Origin: Powellomyces hirtus
Taxonomy: Eukaryota; Chytridiomycota; Chytridiomycetes; Spizellomycetales; Powellomycetaceae
DNA: 64,000 nucleotides
Reading direction: 5' to 3'
Assembly: GCA_025526995.1 (NCBI GenBank)
Contig: JAHLKG010000010.1
Coordinates: 124,001-188,000, forward strand
This document shows positions 10,820-21,649 of the stretch, one piece after another; positions within the stretch are counted from its first letter, which is position 1, and each line of letters opens with the position of its first letter. Below the pieces are notes generated by a model, which was not told where the DNA came from, ran no database searches, and was given only the letters and a program-made list of their open reading frames with translations. A program made the position numbers and the translations under genes.

Positions 10820-12176
10820 ATGGAAGAAGAACACCCTGAATTCTTCACCTCCGAGAAATGGAATAACGTTCTCTCCTTTGCCGCGAGCAGAATCCAGCTC
10901 GCGGGTGGGGTGAACAGTGTACTGCGATGTATGAATCTACCAACGCTAGATGATGAAGCTGTGGCGGAGCCGCAGGATCTGCAGGCGACATTGAAGGCGC
11001 TTGCGTTGTCGCAGACGATGCCGACGCCGTCCGTCCCGCGGCCGCCGATGTGTTTGGCGGCTGGTGCAAGCCTAGTAGATAAGTTGAAATCTGTGCGTAA
11101 GTTATTGGGGGGATGCATAATGTTATGACTTGAGGGTGGTTATAAAAACTTAACCAGCATCTACCCGGGTCTTCTGCAACAGAAACATACATAGATAGAC
11201 TAGGATACAATCATCTAGGTATATAAGCCTTTGCAAACCTCCCACAGTTCTCTTACAAACCGAGCACAAACATCGGTCATCAACACTTCTATCTGGCCCT
11301 AGGCACTACATTCTTCGAGATCCGCAAATCAGCTTCCGTGCGGAGTTTGATGAAGACAGCTCAAGAAATGATTGTGTACGGCTTACCCATCAAATGCCTG
11401 GAAGCCGTCGTGCTGGCCACATACCTGACGGCTCCCATGATGGATATTGAGCGCATTCGTGAGTACTGTCACGGTGTTCGCAGGCAACACATAGATTTGG
11501 TCTTTAATCATTTGCAACGTGGGGCGTAGCCTGCAGCTTCAAGAGCGAATGCGGCTTGGAGACCTACCGGCATATTGTGTTGCTGATTCGACATGGCGAC
11601 CGGTGGGGTGCGTTGGGAATATCCCGGCGGCCGGATTTGATGGATAAACCTCTTTCATTCAAGGTGAGCAAAATGATGACACAAACCCAGCTATTTGAAC
11701 GGATCAAGACTGATCCGATGCTCGGTCTAGTCATTGCCAGAGATATTGAAGGAGTTCAAAAAAGCATATGAAAACAGTACGTATATTGAGAATGGTAACT
11801 GAACATCATGAGACCGGGTATTGACGCCTTCTTCCACAATAGATGGCCACCGATTAGTCAAGATCAAGTTGGGTCTGCCCATCACGCACGACACGAGCAG
11901 CAATGAGCGGTTTACATGGAAGGTAAGCTCTTTCATGCAGCCAGGTCTCCACAAAAAAACGGGGCTTGTTCCACTAACACTTTGTTCAATAGTATTTGTC
12001 TCTGTACGTCAACGCCCTCGTGATCCAAGATCAGGAGCGACAGCTCGACAAGTACATTAGGGGCCTGCGTGGCGGGTGAGTGCAACTGCTGGGGTAGCAA
12101 GTTATTCTAGTCAAGAATCTGCTACTAAACTCCCCGATTTTCCGCGCTTCTGCGTAGTTTCAAACCCAGTATGTAG
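10820..12176 (+). CDS. Vasohibin-family tubulinyl-Tyr carboxypeptidase
   Basis: Transglutaminase-like cysteine peptidase of the family that removes the C-terminal tyrosine of alpha-tubulin. Eight exons (10820-11096, 11183-11218, 11303-11458, 11530-11663, 11731-11776, 11843-11922, 11993-12075, 12158-12176) give 276 aa. Diagnostic blocks: YIDRLGYNHLGTTFFEIRKS, YGLPIKCLEAVVLATYLT, IERIPCSFK, ETYRHIVLLI, WGALGISRRPDLMDKPLSFK, and VKIKLGLPITHD ending FTWK. The catalytic triad is Cys136, His171 and Ser188; the spacings 35 and 17 equal those of human VASH1 (C169, H204, S221). Residues 1-85 are not obviously conserved and the start is uncertain: in-frame ATGs also occur at 10646 and 10703. No SVBP-like partner gene was recognised in the window. 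The 3' end faces CDC73 with about 26 bp between stops. Confidence 0.9.
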
Positions 12177-12202
12177 TGTAGCGCGCTATCATCTTTTGTT
12201 TC

Positions 12203-14053
12203 TCAATCAAAGAAAACTTTGCGCTTGTCACGCAGTATGAAAGCATCCACCTGGTCCCAGAATTTGTTGACGGCATTGTAGTCATTATGCCGTATGCCTC
12301 GATGGATCTATGTTTGTGGCCAAATATGGTACGGTGATGAGATGGAGTCAACTGAAACACCAGGCCAAACATCGCATACGCACGTCCAGTTTCGCGACTG
12401 CCCATTTGTCCACGTCCCCCGGCGCCGGTTCGTCCACATACTTTAGACAGAATCCTTTCACTGCGGGGGAAGAGGAGGGACTGTTTAGCACGCAACATAA
12501 ATTCAGGGTTCCGCAGCCAGAACTCTTGCGTACCTTTGGAGAAGAGTTGAGCAGGGTCTTTGTACTTCCACCTGCCAAACTGCCATCCTTGGCCAGTGAC
12601 GAATGCAGCAACCACGCGTGGCCTACGCAGATCCGTCATGTCAGTTCATGTCCCCCATCAACAAGATGACCGGGGTGTCAATGCATTGCAGCCCATTACC
12701 AGTCGTCTGGCTTGATGTTGTCAGCGGAATCCACAACTTGATACGTCTTTGGGAATTTGGGTCCTCCGATGTGATTGGGCCGAAGCTGGCGCTCAAACGT
12801 CACACGTAGACCTTTCGGCTCACCGCTATCGACAAACTTTTGCGTTGGGATGTATCTACGGCAGCAAGATTCAGCATCATTAGATAAGGAACTACGAATC
12901 ATCATAAGTGCTTACAATGTTTCTGCAAGAAATTGTTTCACGTTCCACAAGGTGAGTCTCGCAGTCGGTACTGAAGGCACGATGATGATCGGGATGCGCG
13001 AGTCTGCGGGAGTGCGAAACGGAGACATAAGTAAAGCTGATCCGTCAATGCTTGGCGGACTGCTCTTTCGTACCCGGTGTTTTGTGGCGCGATTGCGATG
13101 GCTTGACTTGGGGCTGCGAACGGGATGCTGACGCATTGGCACGACGCGGGTCCGGTTGAGGCACTAAGAACCACGGATGTACTTTCAAGACATAGTTTCT
13201 AGAATGCTTGCGGGAGTGCGACAGATACCTGGTCGAGCCGGATGAGTAGAACCTGGTTGTGGTTTACGGTGCTTTTCAGCCATTCGCTTCCGGCCCAGCT
13301 CCATAATACTCGCGAATGTTTGCTAGAGATGCATATCGTTTAGCAATGTGAGATAGACGCATCAGAAGGGTTCATGAGGATCATACCTTCGTTGTGGGCC
13401 GCAAAGACGTGTTCCCACTGTTGTCTGGAACGATTCGCTCACGCTCTTTGACGTGCCGTACAAACTCCACATCCTGGGTGAATGACTCTTAGACATCCAA
13501 TCGAGATGCCATGTAGCAGGAGAGCAGTGCAAAGAGCTACCAAACATACTTTGGGGTCCAGCGTGAGTCGTGGCCTCTTTGCAGAGTCCGTCAACGGTCC
13601 TTCTTCCGCAGGACGTTTTGCTACAACGCAAGTCTTCAGCACCGGCTTTTCTCACTAAGTCCAGTTGCCTGCTCGTTGACACTCACAAGCGCCAGTTATC
13701 GGATCATTCTTTAGCGCCGCCGGTTCCGTGTCCAACAAGTCCAGTAATTCCTTTCTATCCATAAAGCTGAACGACTTCTTGTCGGAGCTGGTCGCTCGCA
13801 AGTAATCACTGAATCCGAGCTCGCGGGACTGGTAAAAATATAGCAGGGATCGCACATCGTAATCTTTGAATCCGGAAGGTGCTGAAGCGTCGATGCGGAC
13901 AGGATCCGTGGACGGCGGGTTTGGGAAGAGCACGGATGCTGCTTGTCGAGGGTCGTCGGTGCTGGCGGATGGTGAATGGCCTTCCGGCGGGACGAGCGAG
14001 TACGCCAGCTTGGCGGCGTGGCATTTGTGAAGCAGTGTTATGGCGTCCGCCAT
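12203..14053 (-). CDS. CDC73: Cdc73/parafibromin, Paf1 complex subunit
   Basis: Subunit of the Paf1 transcription elongation complex that binds phosphorylated Pol II. Ten exons on the minus strand (14053-13687, 13620-13550, 13473-13387, 13322-13229, 13163-13074, 13003-12916, 12855-12700, 12622-12534, 12460-12384, 12307-12203) give 407 aa. The N-terminus (MADAITLLHKCH; later DYDVRSLLYFYQSRELG) corresponds to the parafibromin N-domain; the linker holds a KRPAEEGPLTDSAKRPR segment. The Ras-like C-terminal domain is unmistakable: SRIPIIIVPSVPTARLTLWN, FVDSGEPKGLRVTFERQLR, YQVVDSADNIKPDDW, VVAAFVTGQGWQFGRWKY, and a final AVNKFWDQVDAFIL. The exon 5/6 junction skips a stretch with an in-frame stop. 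At 407 aa it is nearer the length of the yeast protein than of the longer human one. Divergent from PSF3 with about 200 bp between starts. Confidence 0.94.
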
Positions 14054-14259
14054 GGTGGTGGTTCAGGTTGTGCGTGGCACAGTTTATGCGGAACTGTTTC
14101 CGAGATGCGTGCAAGTTGAATAATACCGACTTCAAAATGAAGGATTCTTCGCTAAGAACACACGGCTCGGCGTCCTTGAAAGCGCGATCTCCGCAATCAC
14201 AGCTTCGACAGACGACTTTATTGTGCACTTGCGGGTCTTGAGACAACAGCAAACGCAAG

Positions 14260-15333
14260 ATGTCCGGCGACGAGTACTGGGACATGGACGCTATCCTCTC
14301 AGAACAGCAGGTTAATATTGCACAGCCTACATTTCAAGATGGACCTCGAATCACAGGTCGCGGAGGGTCCAACGCTACTCAAGAGATATTAACCAACTTC
14401 GCTTTCAATTCTTTGTCCAGAAAATACCCTGCTTTTTCCATTCAAACGTTCCGGGGTACGGGTTTTTAGAAGGCAACCATGAAGTCGATGTACGTTTCTG
14501 GCAAAATAATTGTCTCGTTTCTGGCAAACCGCAAAGCCGATTTTGACCTCGTGGACGTTTTCAACACCAACAGCTTTCAGCAAATGTTAAAGTAGAACTC
14601 CCATACTGGCTAGCCGCGAAAATCGCTTTAGAGTAAGCCAATTGGGAGGGAAGCTGCTGCTAGCCGGACTTCAGCTGATAGTCGCCTTGATGTGTGAAGT
14701 GACTACATCGACCTCGAAGTCCCACCATGTTTCTCGCAGCGCATCCGCAACGACCTGAACGCCTCACCCACATCAGTAAATCTGAATCGTTTGTGCGCAT
14801 ATTACTATCGGTTCGGCGTCAAGATCATAAACCTGTAAGTTCAAGATTCGACAAGCTCCACTCCGAGTGCTAAACTCACCAATCAACGATATACCATGCG
14901 CGTTTCTCACAGTATCGATGATGAACGGTTGCCGCAGATTTTAACTGAAGTATGCAGCAGCACATAGGGGGTGGGATACATAGACTGGTGGCATAGCGAA
15001 ACTCACTATCTTCTTCTTGTACAGGCATTCAGAGCCCGGCTTCCTCTTATCATGGACTACACACAGACGTCACGGCTGCGTACCGACCGATCTGAGTTCA
15101 TTTACTCGCTTGACGAAACTGAACGTGAATGTAAGTGTCGCCGGCAACCTCAAGCCCACCACGTTCCCGGGTTCTGCAGGTCGCGTCACCTGGAGTTTTC
15201 TTAATAGTATCTCCTGTCGGCAGTGTACAAACTAGGCCATGAAACCGTTACCGAGATGACCCACTGGGACCGCCGGAGAGCCGTTCGAATACAGACTGCA
15301 GAGGTTCTCAGCAGACGGACCGGACGATTCTAA
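14260..15333 (+). CDS. PSF3: GINS complex subunit Psf3
   Basis: GINS is part of the CMG replicative helicase. Seven exons (14260-14310, 14421-14489, 14574-14632, 14700-14834, 14913-14949, 15025-15130, 15224-15333) give 188 aa, right for the family. The N-terminus MSGDEYWDMDAILSEQQKIP and the B-domain motif VPGYGFLEGNHEVD are classic Psf3, followed by VELPYWLA, YIDLEVPPCFSQRIRNDL, LCAYYYRFGVKIINL, ERLPQILTEAFRARLPLIMD and the C-terminal helix ending LSRRTGRF. Intron 1 begins GTTAAT, a non-canonical but acceptable donor. Convergent with RCC1. Confidence 0.95.
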
Positions 15334-15788
15334 AAGTTTTACACAAAACTGAAAAGACACATTCCTCACGCCCTTGCGGGCGAGTCATATATACATTTTT
15401 CTGCCACACTGACATAATTCAATGAATCATCTTTCATCACGTTATATTGAACCTTTGATTGTATTGGAACAATGTCCCTCTGCGGGGCTATGCACTGCTT
15501 ATGTGGGGTGTGGGTGAGGACAAATTTATAAGCAGAAGACGATAAGCCAAAAACAGGTTCGTTTAGAGTTGGGGTGCGGGGGAATGGGGGAAAGGGAAGT
15601 GTGGAGCAACGACTTTTGGGGAGATCTTTGAGATTGCGAGTGATAGTGTTTGAGCTGACACCAATTCACCTTTCTCACGGTTGCGCGCTTCTTGTAGCCA
15701 ATTAAATAGTTTTTGAATAGAGTTGCTCTACATATGTATATGCGGGCCCGGACAAGGTGAAGCAGGGACAAGAAGAACAGGGCCATTC
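15334..15788. other. Convergent intergenic space
   Basis: 3' regions of PSF3 and RCC1. No credible gene; AT-rich patches around 15350-15500 may hold both polyadenylation regions. Confidence 0.4.
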
Positions 15789-17546
15789 TCATGTATCACT
15801 TCCCGTGCCCTTTGGAGCGAGAAGGTACACCGCGTGCTGTCCTCCCATACTGGCATTGATAACCGTGCGGCCCTTGAGGTTGACATTGTAAGGCAACCTC
15901 TCATCGCCCGACGCATTATTGTCGAGTTGGCCCATGTCTCCGTAACCCCAGGTGAAGAGGTTGCTATCGTCATTAGGCTTGATTTTTTCTGTGACAGCCA
16001 GGCACGATGCGCCGTTAGCAGAGACCCACTTCACCCCGGAGAGGGAGGGTATTGGCACCAAGCTGTTGACCAGGCACGGGCTAGGCTTTCCGTCGTCAAA
16101 AGGGGGTGGTGCGTGTTCGTCCAGAAGCTCTTGTGGAAGACCCAACTGGCCATCTTGTCCTCGGCCGAAAGCGTAGGCTGTTCCTATGTGCATTGCAATG
16201 ACGAAGGTGAGCAATTGATTGAACAATGCACGAGATAGCCTACAAGATGATCTACTAACCTGTACCGTCTACAAGCAACGTGTGGTGCTCTCCACCAGCG
16301 ATGCACCTGAGACCGCTTTCTTCGTTGAAACCTTCTACTCGTTGGGGTTCGTGGACAAACTCCTCACTATTGAAGCCAAGTCCAAGCTGTCCAAACTGGT
16401 TCAGGCCGTATGCGAAGACAGCCTGTGATTTGTGCACGAGGAAGGTGCAGTAACCGCCACAGAACACGCGGTCGAATGTCCTTTTTGGACGGCGCAAAGT
16501 CGTGGTGCCGTCCTCGGCATTAGTCGTTCGCTGCACGCCCAAAGCTTTGGGGTAGAAGGTGATACCGCGAGGAACCAGGGATGCGTATCGGTTACGAGTG
16601 GACAAGACTTTGTGACCAAGCTGGCCTTGCTCCCCGTCACCCCATGTATAGATCTTGCCTGCGAAAGACAACGTGGGTCAGAAAAGATGACAAGGAGAAA
16701 TCCAATACGACACAAGAAGATTACCGTCAGATGAAGTGCAAACGACGTGATTGTTTCCACAAGCAATGCTGATGATTTTCTCAACTTCCTTCATCAGGAA
16801 TGGAGTACCCTGAACGTTGATACCGGGGTAAAATCCAAAGATTCCGTTGGAGTTGCGGAATGTGCCCCATTGGTAAACACTATTACCTCCATGACTTAGT
16901 ATGCAGATCCCAAACGCGACATCATACTGTGCCGTAAACGTACCGTCCTCCGGTAGTAAGGGCAACGGTGATCGAGTCGCCGCATGCGACATCAACGACT
17001 TGTTTGTCGTCAAGTCCTTCAACGGGTCCAGGGACGGTTTCGTCGCCTTTGCGACCCAAGGCAAGCTGGTCGTTGCAACCCCAACTGTACAGCTACAAAA
17101 AAACCATGAGTTAAACCTTGAACAGCGGACCTGGCATCAACAACCAAGTCTTGTGTTCATCATGCGCCCTTTCGCCACAACGCACACATCTCAACAATGC
17201 AATACTCAATTGATCGTACCTTTCCATCCTTGGAAAGAGCCATGTTATGAAGGCCTCCAGCTTCCACTTTCACGATATTCTTGTCAGAAAAATACTTGAG
17301 CATAGCGGGGGTATCCCTCTCCAAAACGTCCTCTCCCAGGCCAAGTTGTCCACAGTCGCCGTTCCCGACAACAAATACTTCCCCACGAGTCTCATGTCTC
17401 ATGGGCTGAACAAACGGAATCGACTTGGTAAAGGTTCTGCGAACCGGAGCCGGGCGAGGCGGGCTGGCCTTTGCTGACCTTGTAGCAGCACGCTTCTTTG
17501 TCGGAGACGGGGTGGTTGCTGGCGACCTCCTTTTCTTGTCTGCCAT
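15789..17546 (-). CDS. RCC1-type Ran guanine-nucleotide exchange factor
   Basis: Chromatin-bound GEF for Ran, building the Ran-GTP gradient for nuclear transport and spindle assembly. Five exons (17546-17220, 17092-16944, 16879-16725, 16658-16260, 16183-15789) give 474 aa. The N-terminal about 60 residues are Lys/Arg/Ser/Pro-rich ([15 protein letters not shown]), as in other RCC1 tails that bind DNA and carry nuclear-localisation signals. The rest is a seven-bladed propeller: [96 protein letters not shown] and [14 protein letters not shown], each followed by an 'acG..H' strand. The third repeat's WGTFRNSNG matches the substitution seen in true RCC1 (WGSFRDNNG), favouring the Ran GEF over generic RCC1-like proteins. 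Confidence 0.93.
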
Positions 17547-18413
17547 AACTTGACGATGATAGAGTTCAAATCCTATGTGAAGCTTCACGTTCCATTGTTT
17601 GTCGTGAATGCGTTTACACAAAGCCGCGGTCTATGAGTCCGGACGTGAGGAATGGGGCTTGTGACTGTGCCACATTTTGCAGGCGCGACGCGCTCGGACT
17701 ATACTAAGAATAGCATTACCAAATCAACTGTCATTTGACACAAACAGGCAATTCTCATTTTCCAAAGTACACTTTTCTGACACATCTTCTGCAATTGCAT
17801 TGACCGTTGCGCAGAAACCATCCACGTGCTACTACCACATCGTAGAACAGCTGGCGATAAAGTATATCGCTCTCTCCAGGTCTGTTCTACCATGTGGAAA
17901 TAGCGCAGAATAATTGGTGGGGTGTCTGGGGGCGGATTGCCACGAGATGTCGCATGTGGTGAAAAAACCGTCGAAAAATGCAAAGTGGAGTATCACTTTT
18001 TTATTCCATTTTGTCAGGTAGTGATGGAGTTATTCTGCTTCGCGTTTTCCTTCGCGTTTTAGCAGTACAAGCCAAATTACACTCTAACCCATTGCATTGG
18101 ATAGGTATGACTTTGTCATTATGGATGAAAGCTGTAGAGTATTGAATGGACATATTTGTAGTTGCACTCAAATATATATATGTGAATGCGAGGGAAACAA
18201 GGCGGGATGGTTTGAGGGAGCAGATTTGTTTTTTAAACTTGTGAACGACTACAAAGGACTACAGAAACATATCACGGCCCTGTAAACACGCAATCCACAA
18301 CTAAAACACCCTCGAATGCTGCTAAAAATGATGAAGAAAGGAGTAGCAAAACACTGGCTTCATTGGAGTACACGCTGCCTTCGCCTGAGCCTGGCTCGCT
18401 GGCAACTCATGGG
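17547..18413. other. Intergenic, no gene seen
   Basis: About 870 bp upstream of RCC1 and downstream of the dehydrogenase. Short frames only; the stretch around 18000-18250 is AT-rich. Likely the RCC1 promoter and the neighbour's 3' region. Confidence 0.4.
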
Positions 18414-19656
18414 TCACTCCTTCAACCCATTCTCGAGGCGGATCGCTGCTGCAGCCGAGGTCATGTCCATATCGGGATCAGCTTCTCTTTTCTGGCGCTC
18501 AAGATGCCGGATCGTGATGTCTGTGATGGGGAGTGTCATGTCATGGTCGGCCGCCATTTTGCGGATCAAGGTGATATCCTTGAGTGCACCAGTGACAGAA
18601 AAACCGGGTTGTTCCGCCGTGTTGGTGTAATTGTCGGAAGCAATGCGTGCTGCGTAGCCCTGGAGAAGCGGGGCGGGTAGCAGGCTTGGAAATTTGTGGC
18701 AGTATGGTTAGGTCATGGGTGGGTATGGCAGGTGACCGACAACTTACTGGTCAATGAAGTCGAGCAGGTTATCACGAGCGAGTCCCGTTTTGTCCGCCAA
18801 ACATTGGGCTTCTGCGATCATCTCCATGCTCGACAAGATGAAGAAGTTACCCATGAGCTGCTCAAAGATCAACGGTGAAAGACATCGTTTCAGCAACGGG
18901 GAAGCGCAGGCGAGTTGTTTCCAATCTTCGATCTTCTAAGACCGCTACCTTCATTTGAGAAGCTTTATATGCCTCATCACCCAAGTCCATTACCGCTCTC
19001 GAGAAACTCTCCACATAGGGCTGCACGACTACCTTTCCCGTATCATCACCCGCAAGCGCCGCAACTAAGCGTTTCTCTCTCGCCGCGTCAGGACGTCCAA
19101 ATACCGGACAACACATGAATGTTACGCCAGATGCCCTCGCCTTCTCTTCAACCGTTTTCGCAGCTGCCGGATCGACGGTTGTACAGTCCACCCATATGAG
19201 CCCCGTCTTCGCAGAGCTCAGTATTTTATCAGCGGTCGCGAGCAGGGACGCGTCGTCAAAAAGCATCGAGAATATGATGTCGCAGGTACCGGAGAGTTCG
19301 GATGGCCCGCCTGGAACAAGCGTCGCGCCTTGAGACACAAGGTCGTCGGCTTTTGAGAGGGTGCGGTTCCATACGTATAGTGACCGGTTTCCGTTCGCTT
19401 GCAAGTACTTGTGCAGGTTGTGCGCTATCCCTTCAATAACGAGCGTACAATCCCGTTTGAATGCGACGGACATTCATTCTTGAAAACTGCATCCGAGTCG
19501 CTCATTTTTGATTGTCGTTCGTCCACCTACCGCTTCCCATCGCACCTGCAAGCAGAACGTCAGAAGGATGATACCTTCCGCGTGCAACAAAAAACTAGTC
19601 CTACCTAGACCAATAAAGCCGACGCGTCGAGCATCTTGTGAAGTAGGATCAGCCAT
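18414..19656 (-). CDS. Beta-hydroxyacid dehydrogenase family NAD(P)-dependent oxidoreductase (HIBADH/GLYR-like)
   Basis: Five exons (19656-19605, 19545-19531, 19430-18949, 18857-18748, 18684-18414) give 309 aa, the standard size. The spliced N-terminus makes the Rossmann motif GFIGLGAMGSGIAHNL; part of it is encoded by a 15-nt microexon. Further hallmarks: SLYVWNRTLSKADDL, FSMLFDDASL, GLIWVDCTTVDPAAAKTVE and a substrate loop FGRPDAAREKRL. The catalytic Lys is formed across the exon 3/4 junction as SQMKLMGNFF (K-x3-N). The C-terminal helical domain follows (DLLDFIDHLLPAPLLQGY and a final AAIRLENGLKE). Reduces or oxidises a small beta-hydroxyacid or aldehyde; the exact substrate (3-hydroxyisobutyrate, glyoxylate, succinic semialdehyde) cannot be told. 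Divergent from the XRCC4-like gene (180 bp). Confidence 0.88.
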
Positions 19657-19836
19657 GATCGCTTCTTTCGCAGCAGCTGTGCTCTGTATCAGCGTTCGAG
19701 CTGATTCTGTTAGCAAGTGGGGTTTTGTTTTTACTGGTGATCTTTGAAATGCTCTCTTCCAAACGCGTGGGTCACTCATCATTGGGTGGCCTAATCATCT
19801 TTTGTCACTGCACGGTATCTTTGCCAAATTCACAAA

Positions 19837-21218
19837 ATGTCAACAAAACAAAAGACATTCTGCAAAAGCACTTTCCCACAACCATTGCCAGACGACGACG
19901 AACATGACCGCCCCATACCCTTCTACGTTGTCTGCGCTTGGGAATCTGTCGACGAAACCTTTCCCTCTACTTCGCCCGCATTCCAAGTCGACGTAACCAA
20001 CGGCACCACACTGTGGACCCGCAAAGTCACACTTGGCGATCTCCGTCCTCTCCGCCCCGAAGATATTGCCGAAGACGATTATCTCTCTGCCACACAAGCG
20101 GCCCTCTCCGGATTACGGCACTTCAATACCCAACGCACACAATTCACGGTCACGCCAAGCGGCGATGCCTTCACTGCCGATTTATCGTGGCATTTCATAC
20201 TCCAGGAGGGTATCAAGTTTGCGTTGGGGCAGTTGACACTCACGGCTGTGTCAGGTCACGAATCAAAATACACGTGGATTCAATGGATCGATGAATTGAT
20301 TGCGGAACGCACAAGCTACATTACTCGCGCGGTGGAACTCGAAGAACGCGTGAAGGAACTGAGAGCGCAAAAGGACGAGATACTCAAGGAACATGAGGAG
20401 TGGGTTTCGACCAAACGCGAGGCTGTCGATCGGACGATATATAAAAAGTTCAAGGAGGTGCTGAATGCAAAGAAGGCGAAAATCAGAAATCTTGTCAAGG
20501 CGAACAAACTTCTAGGTAAGAGTGGTTTGCCTTCCCATTATCCACACGTCTTCCGCGACTTTACTCATCGCCGCTCACTTTGTATCTACCTTGCGTTTGT
20601 CTCTTAGCCGCAGAAGCAATGGATGCACAACTCAAACTAGAGCTCCGCGGTTCAGCACCCACCAATCTGCCCAACGAGCCTGCTTCGGTCCAGCTCCCAT
20701 TCCTCTCTTCCTCCTTAGATCCTAACTCCGATCGCAACGACTCCAATAGTCCCAAACCCAATCACAAACGGAAACGCTCAAATCCTCTCCTCGATTCCAG
20801 CGATCCGCTCGACCTCGACTCGACCGCTACCACTCCCCGCGCACGACCAACCCACTCCACCGGTCTCACTGCCTTCAACGACTACTCTACCATCGCCAAC
20901 ACCATCTCCCAACACCCCGTCAAACTCGTGCACACCTCCGACAGCGAGAGCGACGACGGTCCTCCAGCGCTCATGGGCGCTCTCGGCCTCTCTCACCTCA
21001 CTTCGGTTTCCTCCTCCATACGCCCAAAAAGACCCAAATCGGCATTCAACACTAGCAGTCGGAGATCGACACCGCCGTCGCAATCCGCGAACGAAACACC
21101 CAACCCCGGCCGATTGTCGAAAAAGGCATCGCAATTGGATCCGAATACCAAGACACCCCGCCTGACGTCCCACCGATCGGATGACAACTCCCCGGAATCG
21201 CTTTTGCGGAGTCTCTGA
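19837..21218 (+). CDS. XRCC4-like non-homologous end-joining factor
   Basis: XRCC4/Lif1 bridges DNA ends and stabilises DNA ligase IV. Two exons (19837-20515, 20608-21218) give 429 aa. Residues about 20-150 look like the XRCC4 beta-sandwich head (PFYVVCAWESVDETF; TLWTRKVTLGDL; FTADLSWHFILQEGIKFALG). A long coiled coil follows (about 155-225: RAVELEERVKELRAQKDEIL, then KKFKEVLNAKKAKIRNLVKA); the FKEVLNAKKAKIR stretch resembles the ligase-IV-binding part of XRCC4. The C-terminal about 190 residues are Ser/Pro/Asn-rich and disordered with basic KRKRS and RPKRPKS patches. The head is divergent, so PAXX/XLF-type relatives cannot be fully excluded. Confidence 0.8.
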
Positions 21219-21649
21219 AATTTGGCTGCTTAAGTCTTTTTTCAGAACAATATCAAAATCAACAGAATGCCGTCATCCACCTTTCTTGGGCTTCTTTCAA
21301 TCTTCTGCACATAGCTGTAAATACATTCACACACATTTTTCATATCGTTTGGATCATGCTGCCAGACTGCCCTTCTTATCAAGTGAAGAATTGCCTATCT
21401 TTGCTAAACTGTGTCCAGTCTCTTGCGACGGGTACTATTGATATTAGAGCTACTATGTACAAATGTCCACAGAAAGGAAACTGTAAAGGGATGGTGCGGG
21501 ACGTGGGATCGCATATTATCCGTCACGCGGAAGGAATGGATGAGCAAAGAGGTGTAGCGGGGGAAAAGGAGGATGTGGACGGCATCTGTGGGATGAAACG
21601 GGACGAGGGGTACGAGATTGTGGCGGTGCCAGAGGCAGACAGAGCGGTT
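21219..21649. other. Convergent intergenic space
   Basis: 3' ends of the XRCC4-like gene and NUF2. No gene supported. Confidence 0.4.

Noticed and set aside
11338..11771. Two short independent frames in the vasohibin locus
   Set aside because: They are single exons read through their introns; splicing joins them into one gene.
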